Shown: positions 7,249 through 14,849, counted from the stretch's first letter. The stretch: DNA of 18,604 nucleotides from CAYVMN01 sp964452575 (GCA_964452575.1 CAYVMN010000084.1:1-18604); one strand, 5' to 3'. Made by a program: numbers and translations. The notes: a model not told the origin generated them from the letters alone.

Positions 7249-7366
7249 GTAGCTTGGGGTTGCCCGCCAAGAGGAGGAGCAATAGGGATATAATTATCCC
7301 TATTGCCCTGATAATGCCGATGATGTTTTTATAGACTAGCCCCATCTTGTTTAACGCCCCAATCAT
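7226..7366 (-). CDS. Ile/Leu-rich leader peptide of the cimA attenuator
   Basis: This 46-codon ORF lies 83 bases upstream of cimA and about 28 bases after the predicted transcription start. It begins MIGALNKMGLVYKN, continues as IIGIIRAIGIII (15-26), then S, six Leu (28-33), and ends PGLVMNQ. Nine Ile, ten Leu and two Val make up nearly half the peptide. Such runs in a short ORF before a terminator mark regulatory leader peptides of branched-chain amino acid operons. Ile18 and Ile19 coincide with RNA region 1, and the stop codon sits eight bases past region 2. A weak point is the lack of a clear ribosome site before the ATG. Met8 is an alternative start, giving 39 residues. A small hydrophobic membrane peptide is the other reading, but the RNA context makes it less likely. 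Confidence 0.8.
   Translation of the reverse strand: MIGALNKMGLVYKNIIGIIRAIGIIISLLLLLLAGNPKLPGLVMNQ
7280..7305 (-). repeat. Perfect 11-bp inverted repeat inside the leader ORF
   Basis: CAATAGGGATA and TATCCCTATTG are perfect inverted repeats separated by TAAT. They begin one base after region 1 and cover leader codons 22-29 (Ile-Gly-Ile-Ile-Ile-Ser-Leu-Leu). In RNA this would be a stable hairpin nested within the 1:2 structure, shortening the distance between regions 1 and 2. It could act as a pause hairpin; a protein operator is the alternative. Confidence 0.75.
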
Positions 7367-7400
7367 GCCGGAGATTGAACTCTAAATAGATAATAAATTA

Positions 7401-7429
7401 TATATAATCTAAAAGTTCTTGTTTGTCAA
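7401..7429 (-). promoter_or_regulatory. Promoter of the cimA leader transcript
   Basis: On the minus strand a consensus -35 TTGACA (7429-7424) is followed after 17 bases by -10 TATATA (7406-7401), in an AT-rich stretch. A start near 7394 would place the leader-peptide ATG about 28 bases into the transcript. No strong terminator is visible between the upstream gene (stop at 7490) and this promoter, so some read-through from the ftsH operon is possible. Confidence 0.8.
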
Positions 7430-7489
7430 GGATTTTTCAGCCATCTTAGGCAAGAGAAAACCGGTCCGCAGGCCTCTTCACTCCGGGCA

Positions 7490-8158
7490 TCAGAAGATTT
7501 CTACCCCCTCACTTGTCCCACCTCCAAACTCACTCATAGCCTCTGCTGCAAGTGTTAGTCCAGCCCTCAGATGATCTGCCCCAATCCCAGGGACACCATA
7601 GGCATAAAAGAGGACATTTCGTGTTTCTTCCCTGACCCTCGTCTTCTCGTCCGCACCCTGGCAGAGGACACAGACGATATCTCTTTCGTCTCTAAATACT
7701 ATTTCTCCTTCTTTGGTCGTGAGCTCCCTTTGGCCCATCCCCAGGCAAGTCTCACCCCCCGCTGCCAGGTCGAGGGTCAATTTCCCATCAAAACGGTCAA
7801 AATCTGTTACCGCAACCAGTATGCCCGCGCACATCTCTGCCATGAAGTGGGTATCCACCATAAGGTTATATCTGGGGAACCCGCTGCTGACAGTCCTTTT
7901 CAAATGCCTGGGCAATGGACATTCGTACCCGAAGGCCTCAAAGAATCTGTCGTAGATTTCTATCCGGTTGCTGATCTGCCCAAGGGTCTCCCGCCTCCTC
8001 ATCTTTCGCAGGAGCTTTCTCTTATACTGATCGAAGCCTGGAGGATTGAAGTGGTTCTTACATCCTGAGACGAGGGTGAGGCCAAAAGGGACCTCCGGAT
8101 AGGTGGAGCTGTAACGGGGTGACTTTGAGAAGAGGGAATCGTTGGTTGACAAAGACAT
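7490..8158 (-). CDS. Stand-alone B3/B4 tRNA-binding domain protein
   Basis: The 222-residue protein resembles the B3/B4 domain of the phenylalanyl-tRNA synthetase beta chain found as a free protein (COG3382 type). That domain carries the editing site in the synthetase. Supporting segments are FEAFGYECPLPRHLKRT (about 73-89), NLMVDTHFMAEMCAGILVAVTDFDRFDGKLTLDLAAGGETCLGMG, GEIVFRDERDIVCVLC, and RVREETRNVLFYAYGVPGI near the C terminus. The family assignment is by pattern only. Free B3/B4 proteins are suspected to act on mischarged tRNA or other amino acid adducts, but function is not settled. The ATG has a poor ribosome site and lies 10 bases after the coaX stop, so it is the last gene of the ftsH-folP-coaX operon and probably translationally coupled. 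Confidence 0.75.
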   Translation of the reverse strand: MSLSTNDSLFSKSPRYSSTYPEVPFGLTLVSGCKNHFNPPGFDQYKRKLLRKMRRRETLGQISNRIEIYDRFFEAFGYECPLPRHLKRTVSSGFPRYNLMVDTHFMAEMCAGILVAVTDFDRFDGKLTLDLAAGGETCLGMGQRELTTKEGEIVFRDERDIVCVLCQGADEKTRVREETRNVLFYAYGVPGIGADHLRAGLTLAAEAMSEFGGGTSEGVEIF

Positions 8159-8168
8159 GACAATCAGC

Positions 8169-8936
8169 CTATTGGTTCTTCTTGTGAATGAGCATCAGCC
8201 CCTGTAGGGTCAGGAATTCCTCGATATGATCGATTGACTCAGAGGCATCGCAGATCAGAGGGGCGAGCCCGCCGGTCGCCACTACCGTAAGCTCTTCACC
8301 TGACTCCTTCTTCATCCGGTTTACGATTCCATCCACTAACCCCGCATACCCGTAGATGATGCCCGCATTCATACTGCTGATTGTATCATGGGCTATCACA
8401 CTCCTTGGCCGTGCGAATATCTCGACCCTGGGCAGCTTGGAGGCATTCTGGAAAAGGGCCTCACAGGAAATCAACACCCCGGGCGCGATGGCCCCACCCA
8501 TGTAAGCCCCCTCACCCGATACGTAGTCAAAGGTAGTGGCTGTTCCAAAATCTACCACCACGAGGGCGGTGCCATACTTGTCATAGGCCGCTACTGAGTT
8601 TACGATGCGGTCGGCCCCCACTTCCTTGGGGTTATCATATTTGATGGGCATCCCGGTCTTTAGACCTGGCCCCACAATCATCGGATTTATATCGAAATAG
8701 CGGAGGCAGAATTCCTCTACGGTCCTCAAGAGTGTCGGGACAACGCAGGAGACTATCGAGTTTCTTACATCCGAGAGCCCCAACCCGGCCATGCGGAAGA
8801 GGTTGCTCACCAGGATCCCAAGTTCGTCCGGTGTGGTCTCCTTTTCGGTCCTTATCCGCCAGTGCTGGAGTATCCTCTCGTCCTTAGTGACGCCCAAGAC
8901 AATGTTGGTGTTGCCAATGTCAATGCAGAAAAGCAT
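8169..8936 (-). CDS. coaX: Type III pantothenate kinase
   Basis: CoaX phosphorylates pantothenate, the first step of coenzyme A synthesis. Unlike CoaA it belongs to the acetate kinase/Hsp70/actin fold and typically needs a monovalent cation. The 255-residue protein begins MLFCIDIGNTNIVLGV, the phosphate-binding loop. It also has GADRIVNSVAAY (about 107-118), the second nucleotide motif VVDFGTATTFDYV, YMGGAIAPGV, and the adenosine-loop motif VVATGGLAPLI near the C terminus. The length is standard. The ATG follows AGGTGAGAAGG closely, and the gene starts 10 bases after the folP stop. A coaX-folP-ftsH neighbourhood is common in bacteria. Confidence 0.96.
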   Translation of the reverse strand: MLFCIDIGNTNIVLGVTKDERILQHWRIRTEKETTPDELGILVSNLFRMAGLGLSDVRNSIVSCVVPTLLRTVEEFCLRYFDINPMIVGPGLKTGMPIKYDNPKEVGADRIVNSVAAYDKYGTALVVVDFGTATTFDYVSGEGAYMGGAIAPGVLISCEALFQNASKLPRVEIFARPRSVIAHDTISSMNAGIIYGYAGLVDGIVNRMKKESGEELTVVATGGLAPLICDASESIDHIEEFLTLQGLMLIHKKNQ

Positions 8937-8946
8937 GCCTTCTCAC

Positions 8947-9798
8947 CTACCCTGAAGCCCCTATACGCATTATTGCATCAATAATCCTAACCGTCTCAAC
9001 GGCCTTTTTCACGTTATGTACCCTTACCACTTGGGCACCATTCATCACCCCTGCGGCTACGGTGGCCATGGTGCCTATCTCCCTCTCGTTTACCCCTTTT
9101 TGAAGGATATGACCGATAAAGGCCTTGTTGGAGGTCCCTAGCAAGACGGGTCTTCCAAGAGATCTGAGCCTCGATAGCTCTCTAATAATCCCCAGGTTGT
9201 GTTCAAAGGTCTTTCCAAAACCTATTCCGGGGTCTACAAGGATCAACTCTTCCCTGACCCCCGCTGCCACGGAACGTTCTATGGCGTCCTTAAGGAATCT
9301 GGAAATCTCGGAAATGAGGTCGTCATAGGAGGGATTGACCTGCATGTTCTCCGGGGTGCCTTTCATGTGCATGAGGATCAGAGGCACATCACCCTGGGCC
9401 GCAACCGATGCCATCCGAGGATCAAATCGGAGGGCACTGATATCATTGATTATTGAAGCCCCTGCCTTCAGTGCTTCCCTGGCCACCTCACTCTTGTATG
9501 TATCTATGCTTATGGGGATGTTCAACAGATCCCTGAGGGCTGCTATGACGGGTATCACCCGATCGATCTCTTCGTTGACAGAGAGCCTCTGGGAAAAAGG
9601 CCTTGTTGATTCCCCGCCCACATCGATGATGTCGGCGCCGTCTCTGGCCATCTGGAGACCGTGCTCAATGGCCTCGTTCGCCTCGTGAAATCGACCTCCA
9701 TCTGAAAAAGAATCGGGAGTTACATTCAGGACCCCCATCACATGGGTCCTTTCATCCAGGTCTAGGACGTAATCCGACCATGTAAGCCTAAAGCCCAT
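8947..9798 (-). CDS. folP: Dihydropteroate synthase
   Basis: FolP joins para-aminobenzoate to 6-hydroxymethyl-dihydropterin diphosphate to give dihydropteroate, and is the sulfonamide target. Both family signatures are intact: MGVLNVTPDSFSDGG (21-35), the diphosphate loop, and DVGGESTRPFS (59-69). Further conserved pieces are the LILMHMKGTPENMQ loop, DPGIGFGKTFEHN in the second half of the barrel, and the C-terminal VRVHNVKKAVE with the Arg-His pair that binds substrate. At 283 residues it is a single-domain enzyme with no fusion to HPPK. It starts six bases after the ftsH stop, so the two are co-transcribed. Confidence 0.97.
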   Translation of the reverse strand: MGFRLTWSDYVLDLDERTHVMGVLNVTPDSFSDGGRFHEANEAIEHGLQMARDGADIIDVGGESTRPFSQRLSVNEEIDRVIPVIAALRDLLNIPISIDTYKSEVAREALKAGASIINDISALRFDPRMASVAAQGDVPLILMHMKGTPENMQVNPSYDDLISEISRFLKDAIERSVAAGVREELILVDPGIGFGKTFEHNLGIIRELSRLRSLGRPVLLGTSNKAFIGHILQKGVNEREIGTMATVAAGVMNGAQVVRVHNVKKAVETVRIIDAIMRIGASG

Positions 9799-9804
9799 GT
9801 TACC

Positions 9805-11646
9805 TTATTGTCTGGAGGATTTGGGATCCTTTTTTTTGGAGGCAGGTCTCTCTGGCCCAGACCCCTTGGCATTTCTCATTATCTCGTCGATATTCTCGCT
9901 GTTCAGGGTCTCTCTCTCAAGAAGGGCATTGGCCATCCTGTGTAAGATATTCAGATTGTCCTTAATCAGTTGACAGGTCTTGGAGTAAGATTCGGTCACT
10001 ATTCTCTTGACCTCTGCATCGATTTTTTGTGCAGTTAACTCGCTGTAGTCCCTGTGTTGGGCGATTTCCCTTCCTAGGAATATCTGCTCTTCATTCTTGC
10101 CAAAGCTGAGCGGCCCAAGCTCATCGCTCATACCGAAATCGCATACCATCTTGCGGGCAAGATCCGATGCCCTATCAATATCATTCCCAGCACCGGTTGT
10201 CTGCGTACCTAGAATGATCTCCTCTGCGGCCCTTCCACCCATCAGTATGGATATGTTGTTAAGGAGGTGCTCTTTGGGGTAAGTGTGCTTTTCGTCCACC
10301 GGGAGCTGCTGTGTCAATCCAAGGGCGCGGCCCCTCGGGATGATGGTCACTTTGTGAATCGGGTCTGTATCGGGGAGTAATTTGGCTATCAAGGTGTGCC
10401 CGGACTCATGATATGCGGTAATTTTCTTTTCTTCGTCACTGATGATCATGCTTTTGCGTTCTGTACCCATCAGGACCTTGTCCTTGGCATTCTCAAAATC
10501 CACCATCTCTACCCGGTCTTTTCCCTGCCTGGCCGCCATTAGGGCCGCTTCATTCACCATATTTTCTATGTCAGCGCCCGTAAACCCCGGAGTACCCCGG
10601 GCAAGTACCTTGACGTCCACGTCATCGGCAACCAGCTTCTTTTTGAGATGGACCTTGAGGATTCCTTCACGGCCTCCAATGTCTGGAACCGGAACCACCA
10701 CCTGCCTGTCAAACCGGCCAGGTCTCAGTAGGGCAGGATCAAGGACATCGGGTCTGTTAGTGGCAGAGATCAGGATAACGCCTTCGTTGGACTCAAAACC
10801 GTCCATTTCCACAAGAAGTTGATTGAGGGTCTGTTCCCTCTCATCGTGTCCCCCCCCTAGGCCTGCCCCGCGGTGTCGGCCCACAGCATCTATCTCATCA
10901 ATGAATATTATGCAGGGGGCATTCTTCTTGCCCTGGACAAAGAGGTCCCTCACCCGAGATGCACCCACACCCACGAACATCTCCACGAAATCCGACCCGC
11001 TTATGCTGTAAAACGGGACATCTGCCTCGCCGGCAATGGCCCTTGCCAGAAGGGTCTTTCCCGTACCAGGGGACCCCACCAGAAGAACACCCTTCGGGAT
11101 CCTACCTCCAAGGCGGGTAAACTTCTTGGGGTCCCTCAGAAATTCTACAATCTCTTCCAGTTCCCCCTTTGCCTCCTCAATGCCTGCCACATCCTGAAAG
11201 GTCACCTTCTCCTGAGAATCGCTCATGAGCCTGGCACGGCTCTTCCCAAAAGACAGGGCCTTGCCCCCCCCGGCCTGCATCTGCCGCATGAAGAATATCC
11301 ATACACCAATCAACAACAGCATGGGAACCCAGGACAGGAATACCTGGAACCAAGAGGAGTCTTCCTGCGGTTTTGCGAATATCTTGACCCCCTTGCTCCT
11401 GAGCAGCGGGATCAGTTCGGGATCTTTCGGGGCATAGGTCTTAAAGGGCCCTCGCGAGGAGACGCCCATTATATTCTCACCCTGTATGGTAACCTCGATG
11501 ACGCCCTCGCTCTGCACCATATTTAGAAAATCACTATAGCCGACTGTGGCGCTGTTGCTCCTTGGCTGTTTAAAGACCTGAAATAACATGACCATCATAA
11601 GACTTATGACAAGCCAAAGGGCAAGGTTCTTATAAAACGGATTCAC
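9805..11646 (-). CDS. ftsH: ATP-dependent zinc metalloprotease FtsH
   Basis: FtsH is the membrane-anchored AAA+ protease that removes damaged membrane proteins and some short-lived regulators. The 613-residue protein has two N-terminal membrane segments (about 6-24 and 101-120) around a periplasmic domain. The AAA domain has Walker A GSPGTGKT (191-198), Walker B CIIFIDEIDA (245-254) and the second region of homology ATNRPDVLDPALLRPGRFDR (295-314). Zinc motif HESGH is at 413-417, with the downstream TTGAGNDIDRASDLARKMV carrying the third ligand. Translation starts at GTG, ten bases after GGAGG. It is the first gene of the operon; a 5' hairpin and candidate promoter lie upstream. The Lys/Ser-rich tail is usual. 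Confidence 0.98.
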   Translation of the reverse strand: MNPFYKNLALWLVISLMMVMLFQVFKQPRSNSATVGYSDFLNMVQSEGVIEVTIQGENIMGVSSRGPFKTYAPKDPELIPLLRSKGVKIFAKPQEDSSWFQVFLSWVPMLLLIGVWIFFMRQMQAGGGKALSFGKSRARLMSDSQEKVTFQDVAGIEEAKGELEEIVEFLRDPKKFTRLGGRIPKGVLLVGSPGTGKTLLARAIAGEADVPFYSISGSDFVEMFVGVGASRVRDLFVQGKKNAPCIIFIDEIDAVGRHRGAGLGGGHDEREQTLNQLLVEMDGFESNEGVILISATNRPDVLDPALLRPGRFDRQVVVPVPDIGGREGILKVHLKKKLVADDVDVKVLARGTPGFTGADIENMVNEAALMAARQGKDRVEMVDFENAKDKVLMGTERKSMIISDEEKKITAYHESGHTLIAKLLPDTDPIHKVTIIPRGRALGLTQQLPVDEKHTYPKEHLLNNISILMGGRAAEEIILGTQTTGAGNDIDRASDLARKMVCDFGMSDELGPLSFGKNEEQIFLGREIAQHRDYSELTAQKIDAEVKRIVTESYSKTCQLIKDNLNILHRMANALLERETLNSENIDEIMRNAKGSGPERPASKKKDPKSSRQ

Positions 11647-11676
11647 TTTGGGATTTCCTCCCCAGACGCCTTAAAA

Positions 11677-11713
11677 GGGTTGCTGAAAATGCATATCTTG
11701 TTTCAGCAAACCC
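11677..11713 (-). promoter_or_regulatory. Hairpin in the ftsH 5' untranslated region
   Basis: On the minus strand GGGTTTGCTGAAA (11713-11701) pairs with TTTCAGCAACCC (11688-11677) with one bulged base, around a 12-base AT-rich loop. TTTT follows directly (11676-11673), and the ftsH ribosome site lies a few bases further on. It may be an attenuating or stabilising 5' structure, or a leaky terminator. The T run is short. Confidence 0.5.
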
Positions 11714-11769
11714 CAAGGTATGATTATCAAAATACCATTTAATTCAAGACATTAAAACAAATTAGAGAA

Positions 11770-11799
11770 ATCATATCACACTTAAGACATAAACAGCAA
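11770..11799 (-). promoter_or_regulatory. Candidate ftsH operon promoter
   Basis: On the minus strand TTGCTG (11799-11794), an 18-base spacer and TATGAT (11775-11770) make a plausible sigma-70 promoter. Transcription would start near 11763, giving a leader of about 117 bases. The stretch 11714-12030 is AT-rich and otherwise holds no ORF or RNA gene that I recognise; it also has to contain the divergent promoter for the DUF4301 gene, which I could not place. Confidence 0.35.
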
Positions 11800-12030
11800 G
11801 TCTTCATAGATACGGTAGGCCCTCATTATCCTTCTCTTCCCTTCAAGCCTTCGCAATAACATTTACTCCGACTTCAATATTATAGTTACGTTTTTTCTAA
11901 ATTCCATAAAAAACAGATCTTTTCATTGTATGGCCTCCGATCCAAGTCCCCTCACTTTTTTGTTGACTTTGCACTCCTCGGTTTATCAACATGTCGGTCA
12001 TGACTAGGATCACCGAAAAGAGGGGCTGAG

Positions 12031-13605
12031 GTGGCTGGATATCCTTTTTCTCAAGATGACCTGAGACAGATAAGGGGCCATGGACTGACACTGCAAGAGG
12101 TGGAGAGGCAACTTGAGCTCTTTGAGATGCCCCCCCCCTATCTGAGACTCTATCGACCATGCATCGCTGGGGATGGGATTACGGTTATCGATGAGAGAAG
12201 GGGGCACACATTAAGAGAGATCTTTGAACAAGAGGCCCCAAAACGTGCCTGTCTCAAATTCGTTCCTGCCTCAGGAGCCGCCACCAGGATGTTCAGGACG
12301 CTTCTTCGTTACCAGGCCAAGGGGAAGGAGGTCCTGAGGGAAGCTGTTCTGGCCGAAGCTCAGGCCGGGCAGAAGGATGCAATGGAACTCGAGAACTTTA
12401 TGGAGGGGATAAGAAATTTTGCATTTTTTGACGAGCTTGCTTCCCTCATGAGGGAAAAGGGGTATCATCTGGATGAACTCATAGAGAGAGGCCAGTTCAC
12501 GGAAGTCATCGATTTTGTCCTGACAGAAAAGGGGCTCAATTATTCCAACCAGGCAAAAGGCCTCCTGAAGTTTCACTATTACCCCGAAGGAAGCCGCACC
12601 GCATTTGAGGAACACCTGATTGAGGGTGCCAACTATGTTGCCCATCAAAATGGGTCAAGCGCCCTTCACTTTACGGTATCAGAAGAGCACTTGGAGGAAT
12701 TTCAGTATCTTTTTAAAAGGCTAGAGGGGTTTTACGAAGACAAGTACAAGGTGAGGTTTGCTGTCAGCTTTTCCATTCAAAAACAGGCCACAGACACCCT
12801 TGCCGTAGATCTGGATAACAGACCCTTTCGCCAAAGGGATGGCAGGCTCTTATTTCGGCCGGGGGGACACGGGGCCCTGATAGAGAACCTCAATGACCTG
12901 GAGGGCGATATCCTGTTCATAAAAAACATTGACAATGTGGTCCCGGACCGACTCAAACCCGAGACCTATAAGTGGAAGAAGATCCTTGGGGGCTATCTCA
13001 TCTCAATACAAAGAAAGGCCTTCAACTATATGGAAAGACTGGAATCAGCGGATTCGGAAGATGAGGTCCTGGACGAGGCCATGGCCTTTTTGAAAGATGA
13101 CCTTTTTCAGCCTGTCCCGGTTTCAATGGGGCGTGCATCTCCCAAGACAATAAGGGCGTTTCTGGTGAAACAACTGGACTGCCCTATTAGGGTCTGCGGT
13201 ATGGTCCGGAACGTAGATGAGCCGGGCGGAGGACCCTTCTGGGCCGAGGAACGGTCTGGTGAGATCTCCCGGCAGATCGTCGAAACGGCCCAGATAGATC
13301 CTGGCTCTCGAGAACAACAGGCCATCTTGGGCTCCTCTACCCATTTCAATCCAGTGGATCTGGTATGTGGTGTTCGCGACTGGAAGGGGAGGCCCTTTGA
13401 TCTCCGGGAATTTGTGGACCCAAAGGCAGTTCTTATCACAAGAAAATCGAAGGATGGAAAGGACCTGAAGGCCTTGGAACATCCAGGCCTCTGGAATGGG
13501 GCCATGGCCAAATGGATCACCCTATTTGTGGAGGTCCCGCGCATCACCTTCAATCCTGTAAAGACTGTAAATGACCTGCTTCGGAAGGAGCATCAGCCTG
13601 GATGA
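12031..13605 (+). CDS. DUF4301 family protein
   Basis: This 524-residue cytoplasmic protein matches the uncharacterised DUF4301 family by the motif KFVPASGAATRMFR (76-89) near the N terminus and LLFRPGGHGALIENLNDLEGDILFIKNIDNVVPD (about 273-306) in the middle. The GHGALIENL and FIKNIDN segments recall sugar-nucleotidyltransferase-like folds, but catalytic function is not established and I do not assign one. The start is GTG, preceded by GAGGGG. A run of nine C at 12130-12138 encodes Pro34-36. The stop overlaps the start of the next gene by four bases (ATGA), so translation of the two is coupled. Confidence 0.8.
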   Translation: MAGYPFSQDDLRQIRGHGLTLQEVERQLELFEMPPPYLRLYRPCIAGDGITVIDERRGHTLREIFEQEAPKRACLKFVPASGAATRMFRTLLRYQAKGKEVLREAVLAEAQAGQKDAMELENFMEGIRNFAFFDELASLMREKGYHLDELIERGQFTEVIDFVLTEKGLNYSNQAKGLLKFHYYPEGSRTAFEEHLIEGANYVAHQNGSSALHFTVSEEHLEEFQYLFKRLEGFYEDKYKVRFAVSFSIQKQATDTLAVDLDNRPFRQRDGRLLFRPGGHGALIENLNDLEGDILFIKNIDNVVPDRLKPETYKWKKILGGYLISIQRKAFNYMERLESADSEDEVLDEAMAFLKDDLFQPVPVSMGRASPKTIRAFLVKQLDCPIRVCGMVRNVDEPGGGPFWAEERSGEISRQIVETAQIDPGSREQQAILGSSTHFNPVDLVCGVRDWKGRPFDLREFVDPKAVLITRKSKDGKDLKALEHPGLWNGAMAKWITLFVEVPRITFNPVKTVNDLLRKEHQPG

Positions 13606-14351
13606 TGGAAAGGGGAAGGTGCTGGATGCCGGAGGGAGAGATGATGGGTGGTGTCCCTATCCCAGGTGAGAGTGGGCGTTACTCCCATAGCTTCCTTATG
13701 GTTGTGGCCATATTCATAACCTCTCTGATTACGGCCAACATTATCTCCGTTAAGTTGATAAAGGTTTTTGGAATGGTACTGCCGGCAGGGATTATCATAT
13801 TTCCCATCAGTTATATCGCCGGGGATGTCTTGACAGAGGTATACGGCTATGCCCAGGCCAGAAAGGTGATCTGGCTGGGGTTTTTTTGTAATCTTATCCT
13901 GGTCCTAGCCATCTGGGCAGGCAAGGTCATTCCCCCGGCCCCGTTCTGGGATGGGCAGGTGGCCTATGAACGCATCCTGGGCTACGCCCCGCGGCTCCTG
14001 GCCGCCTCCTTCCTGGCCTACCTGGTGGGCGAGTTTTTAAACGCTTATGTCTTGGCGAAGATGAAAATCGCCACAAAGGGTCGCTGGCTGTGGACACGCA
14101 CCATCGGATCAACGGTTGTGGGTCAAGGCATGGATTCCTTGGTCTTCATAACCTTGGCCTTCCTTGGAACCATTCCATTCAAGGTATTGGCACTGGCTAT
14201 ATTGACACAGTGGATCGTCAAATCTGCCTATGAGGCCGCTGCCACCCCTTTCACATACATCGCGGTAAACTCCCTGAAACGGCGAGAGGGTATTGATGTC
14301 TATGACCATGACACCCGCTTCAGCCCATTATTGGTCAGCAAGGGCAACTAA
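13602..14351 (+). CDS. Queuosine precursor transporter (YhhQ/VUT family)
   Basis: The 249-residue protein is an integral inner-membrane protein of the YhhQ (DUF165) family, whose members import 7-deazaguanine precursors of queuosine. About six hydrophobic segments follow a soluble N terminus of roughly 28 residues. Family pieces are ITANIISVKLIKVFG, IIFPISYIAGDVLTEVYGYAQARKVIWLGF and TIGSTVVGQGMDSLVFITLAFLG. The charged GDVLTEVYGY segment within a membrane region is characteristic. ATG overlaps the upstream stop (ATGA). Several internal starts are possible (Met9, Met14, Met15), since the first 25 residues are poorly conserved in kind. No queuosine synthesis gene is in the window, which fits salvage. 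Confidence 0.9.
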   Translation: MMERGRCWMPEGEMMGGVPIPGESGRYSHSFLMVVAIFITSLITANIISVKLIKVFGMVLPAGIIIFPISYIAGDVLTEVYGYAQARKVIWLGFFCNLILVLAIWAGKVIPPAPFWDGQVAYERILGYAPRLLAASFLAYLVGEFLNAYVLAKMKIATKGRWLWTRTIGSTVVGQGMDSLVFITLAFLGTIPFKVLALAILTQWIVKSAYEAAATPFTYIAVNSLKRREGIDVYDHDTRFSPLLVSKGN

Positions 14352-14447
14352 TCCGGCCTTGTTAATAGAGGTAAGTCGTGATAGAATTGGATGAGGAAGT
14401 AAGGCGATGGGGAAGTAGATTACCCAGTTTCATAAAGGAGGCATGTT

Positions 14448-14849
14448 ATGGATAGGCAAGAACTTATGGGATTATTCAACAAGCGGCCCAGGATAGGCAC
14501 CCTCAGCACCGCCAACCGAAAGGGGGAGGTAAATGTTGCTGTCTTCGGGTCTCCACAGATGATTGACGAAAATACCGTTGTCATGGGGATAGGGAAGAAC
14601 AGGACGTTTATGAACCTTAAAGAAAACCCCAGGGCAGCCTTCATTGTCATGGAGCCTGGTAAGGCCTTGGCAGACTGGAGAGGCGTCAGGGTATATCTTG
14701 AGGCCATGGATATCGAGACCGGCGGTGGTTTCTATGATCAGATCAAGGACAATATCGCCAAGGCGGCCGGTAAACAGGCCGCGCAAATGATCCATGCAGC
14801 AATACGTTTTAAGATTAAGGAGGTCAGACCACTGGTCGACATGGGTTAG
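14448..14849 (+). CDS. Pyridoxamine 5'-phosphate oxidase-like FMN-binding split-barrel protein
   Basis: This 133-residue protein has the pattern of the small split-barrel flavin-binding family: RPRIGTLSTANRKGEVNVAVFGSPQMIDENTVVMG (14-48), then NRTFMNLKENPRAAFIV (52-68). The start of strand 1 and the KNRTFMNLKENP helix turn are typical of FMN binders. It lacks the C-terminal dimer region of PdxH and is too short for pyridoxine phosphate oxidase activity to be assumed. Related proteins include flavin reductase-like and general stress proteins. It has a strong AAAGGAGG ribosome site and lies 96 bases after the transporter, so it may have its own promoter, though I could not locate one. Confidence 0.85.
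   Translation: MDRQELMGLFNKRPRIGTLSTANRKGEVNVAVFGSPQMIDENTVVMGIGKNRTFMNLKENPRAAFIVMEPGKALADWRGVRVYLEAMDIETGGGFYDQIKDNIAKAAGKQAAQMIHAAIRFKIKEVRPLVDMG

Noticed and set aside
7226..7366. The Ile/Leu-rich ORF as a small membrane protein gene
   Set aside because: It has a hydrophobic run long enough to span a membrane, but no good ribosome site, and it lies exactly between a promoter and a terminator with three alternative pairings. A leader peptide explains more of the sequence.
7143..7400. T-box riboswitch upstream of cimA
   Set aside because: The terminator fits, but I find no T-box consensus (AGGGTGGAACCGCG-like) and no Stem I features, while a peptide ORF with the right codons is present.
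7440..7489. Terminator after the B3/B4-domain gene
   Set aside because: Some self-complementary CCGG segments occur, but there is no convincing stem followed by a T run, so no terminator is called.
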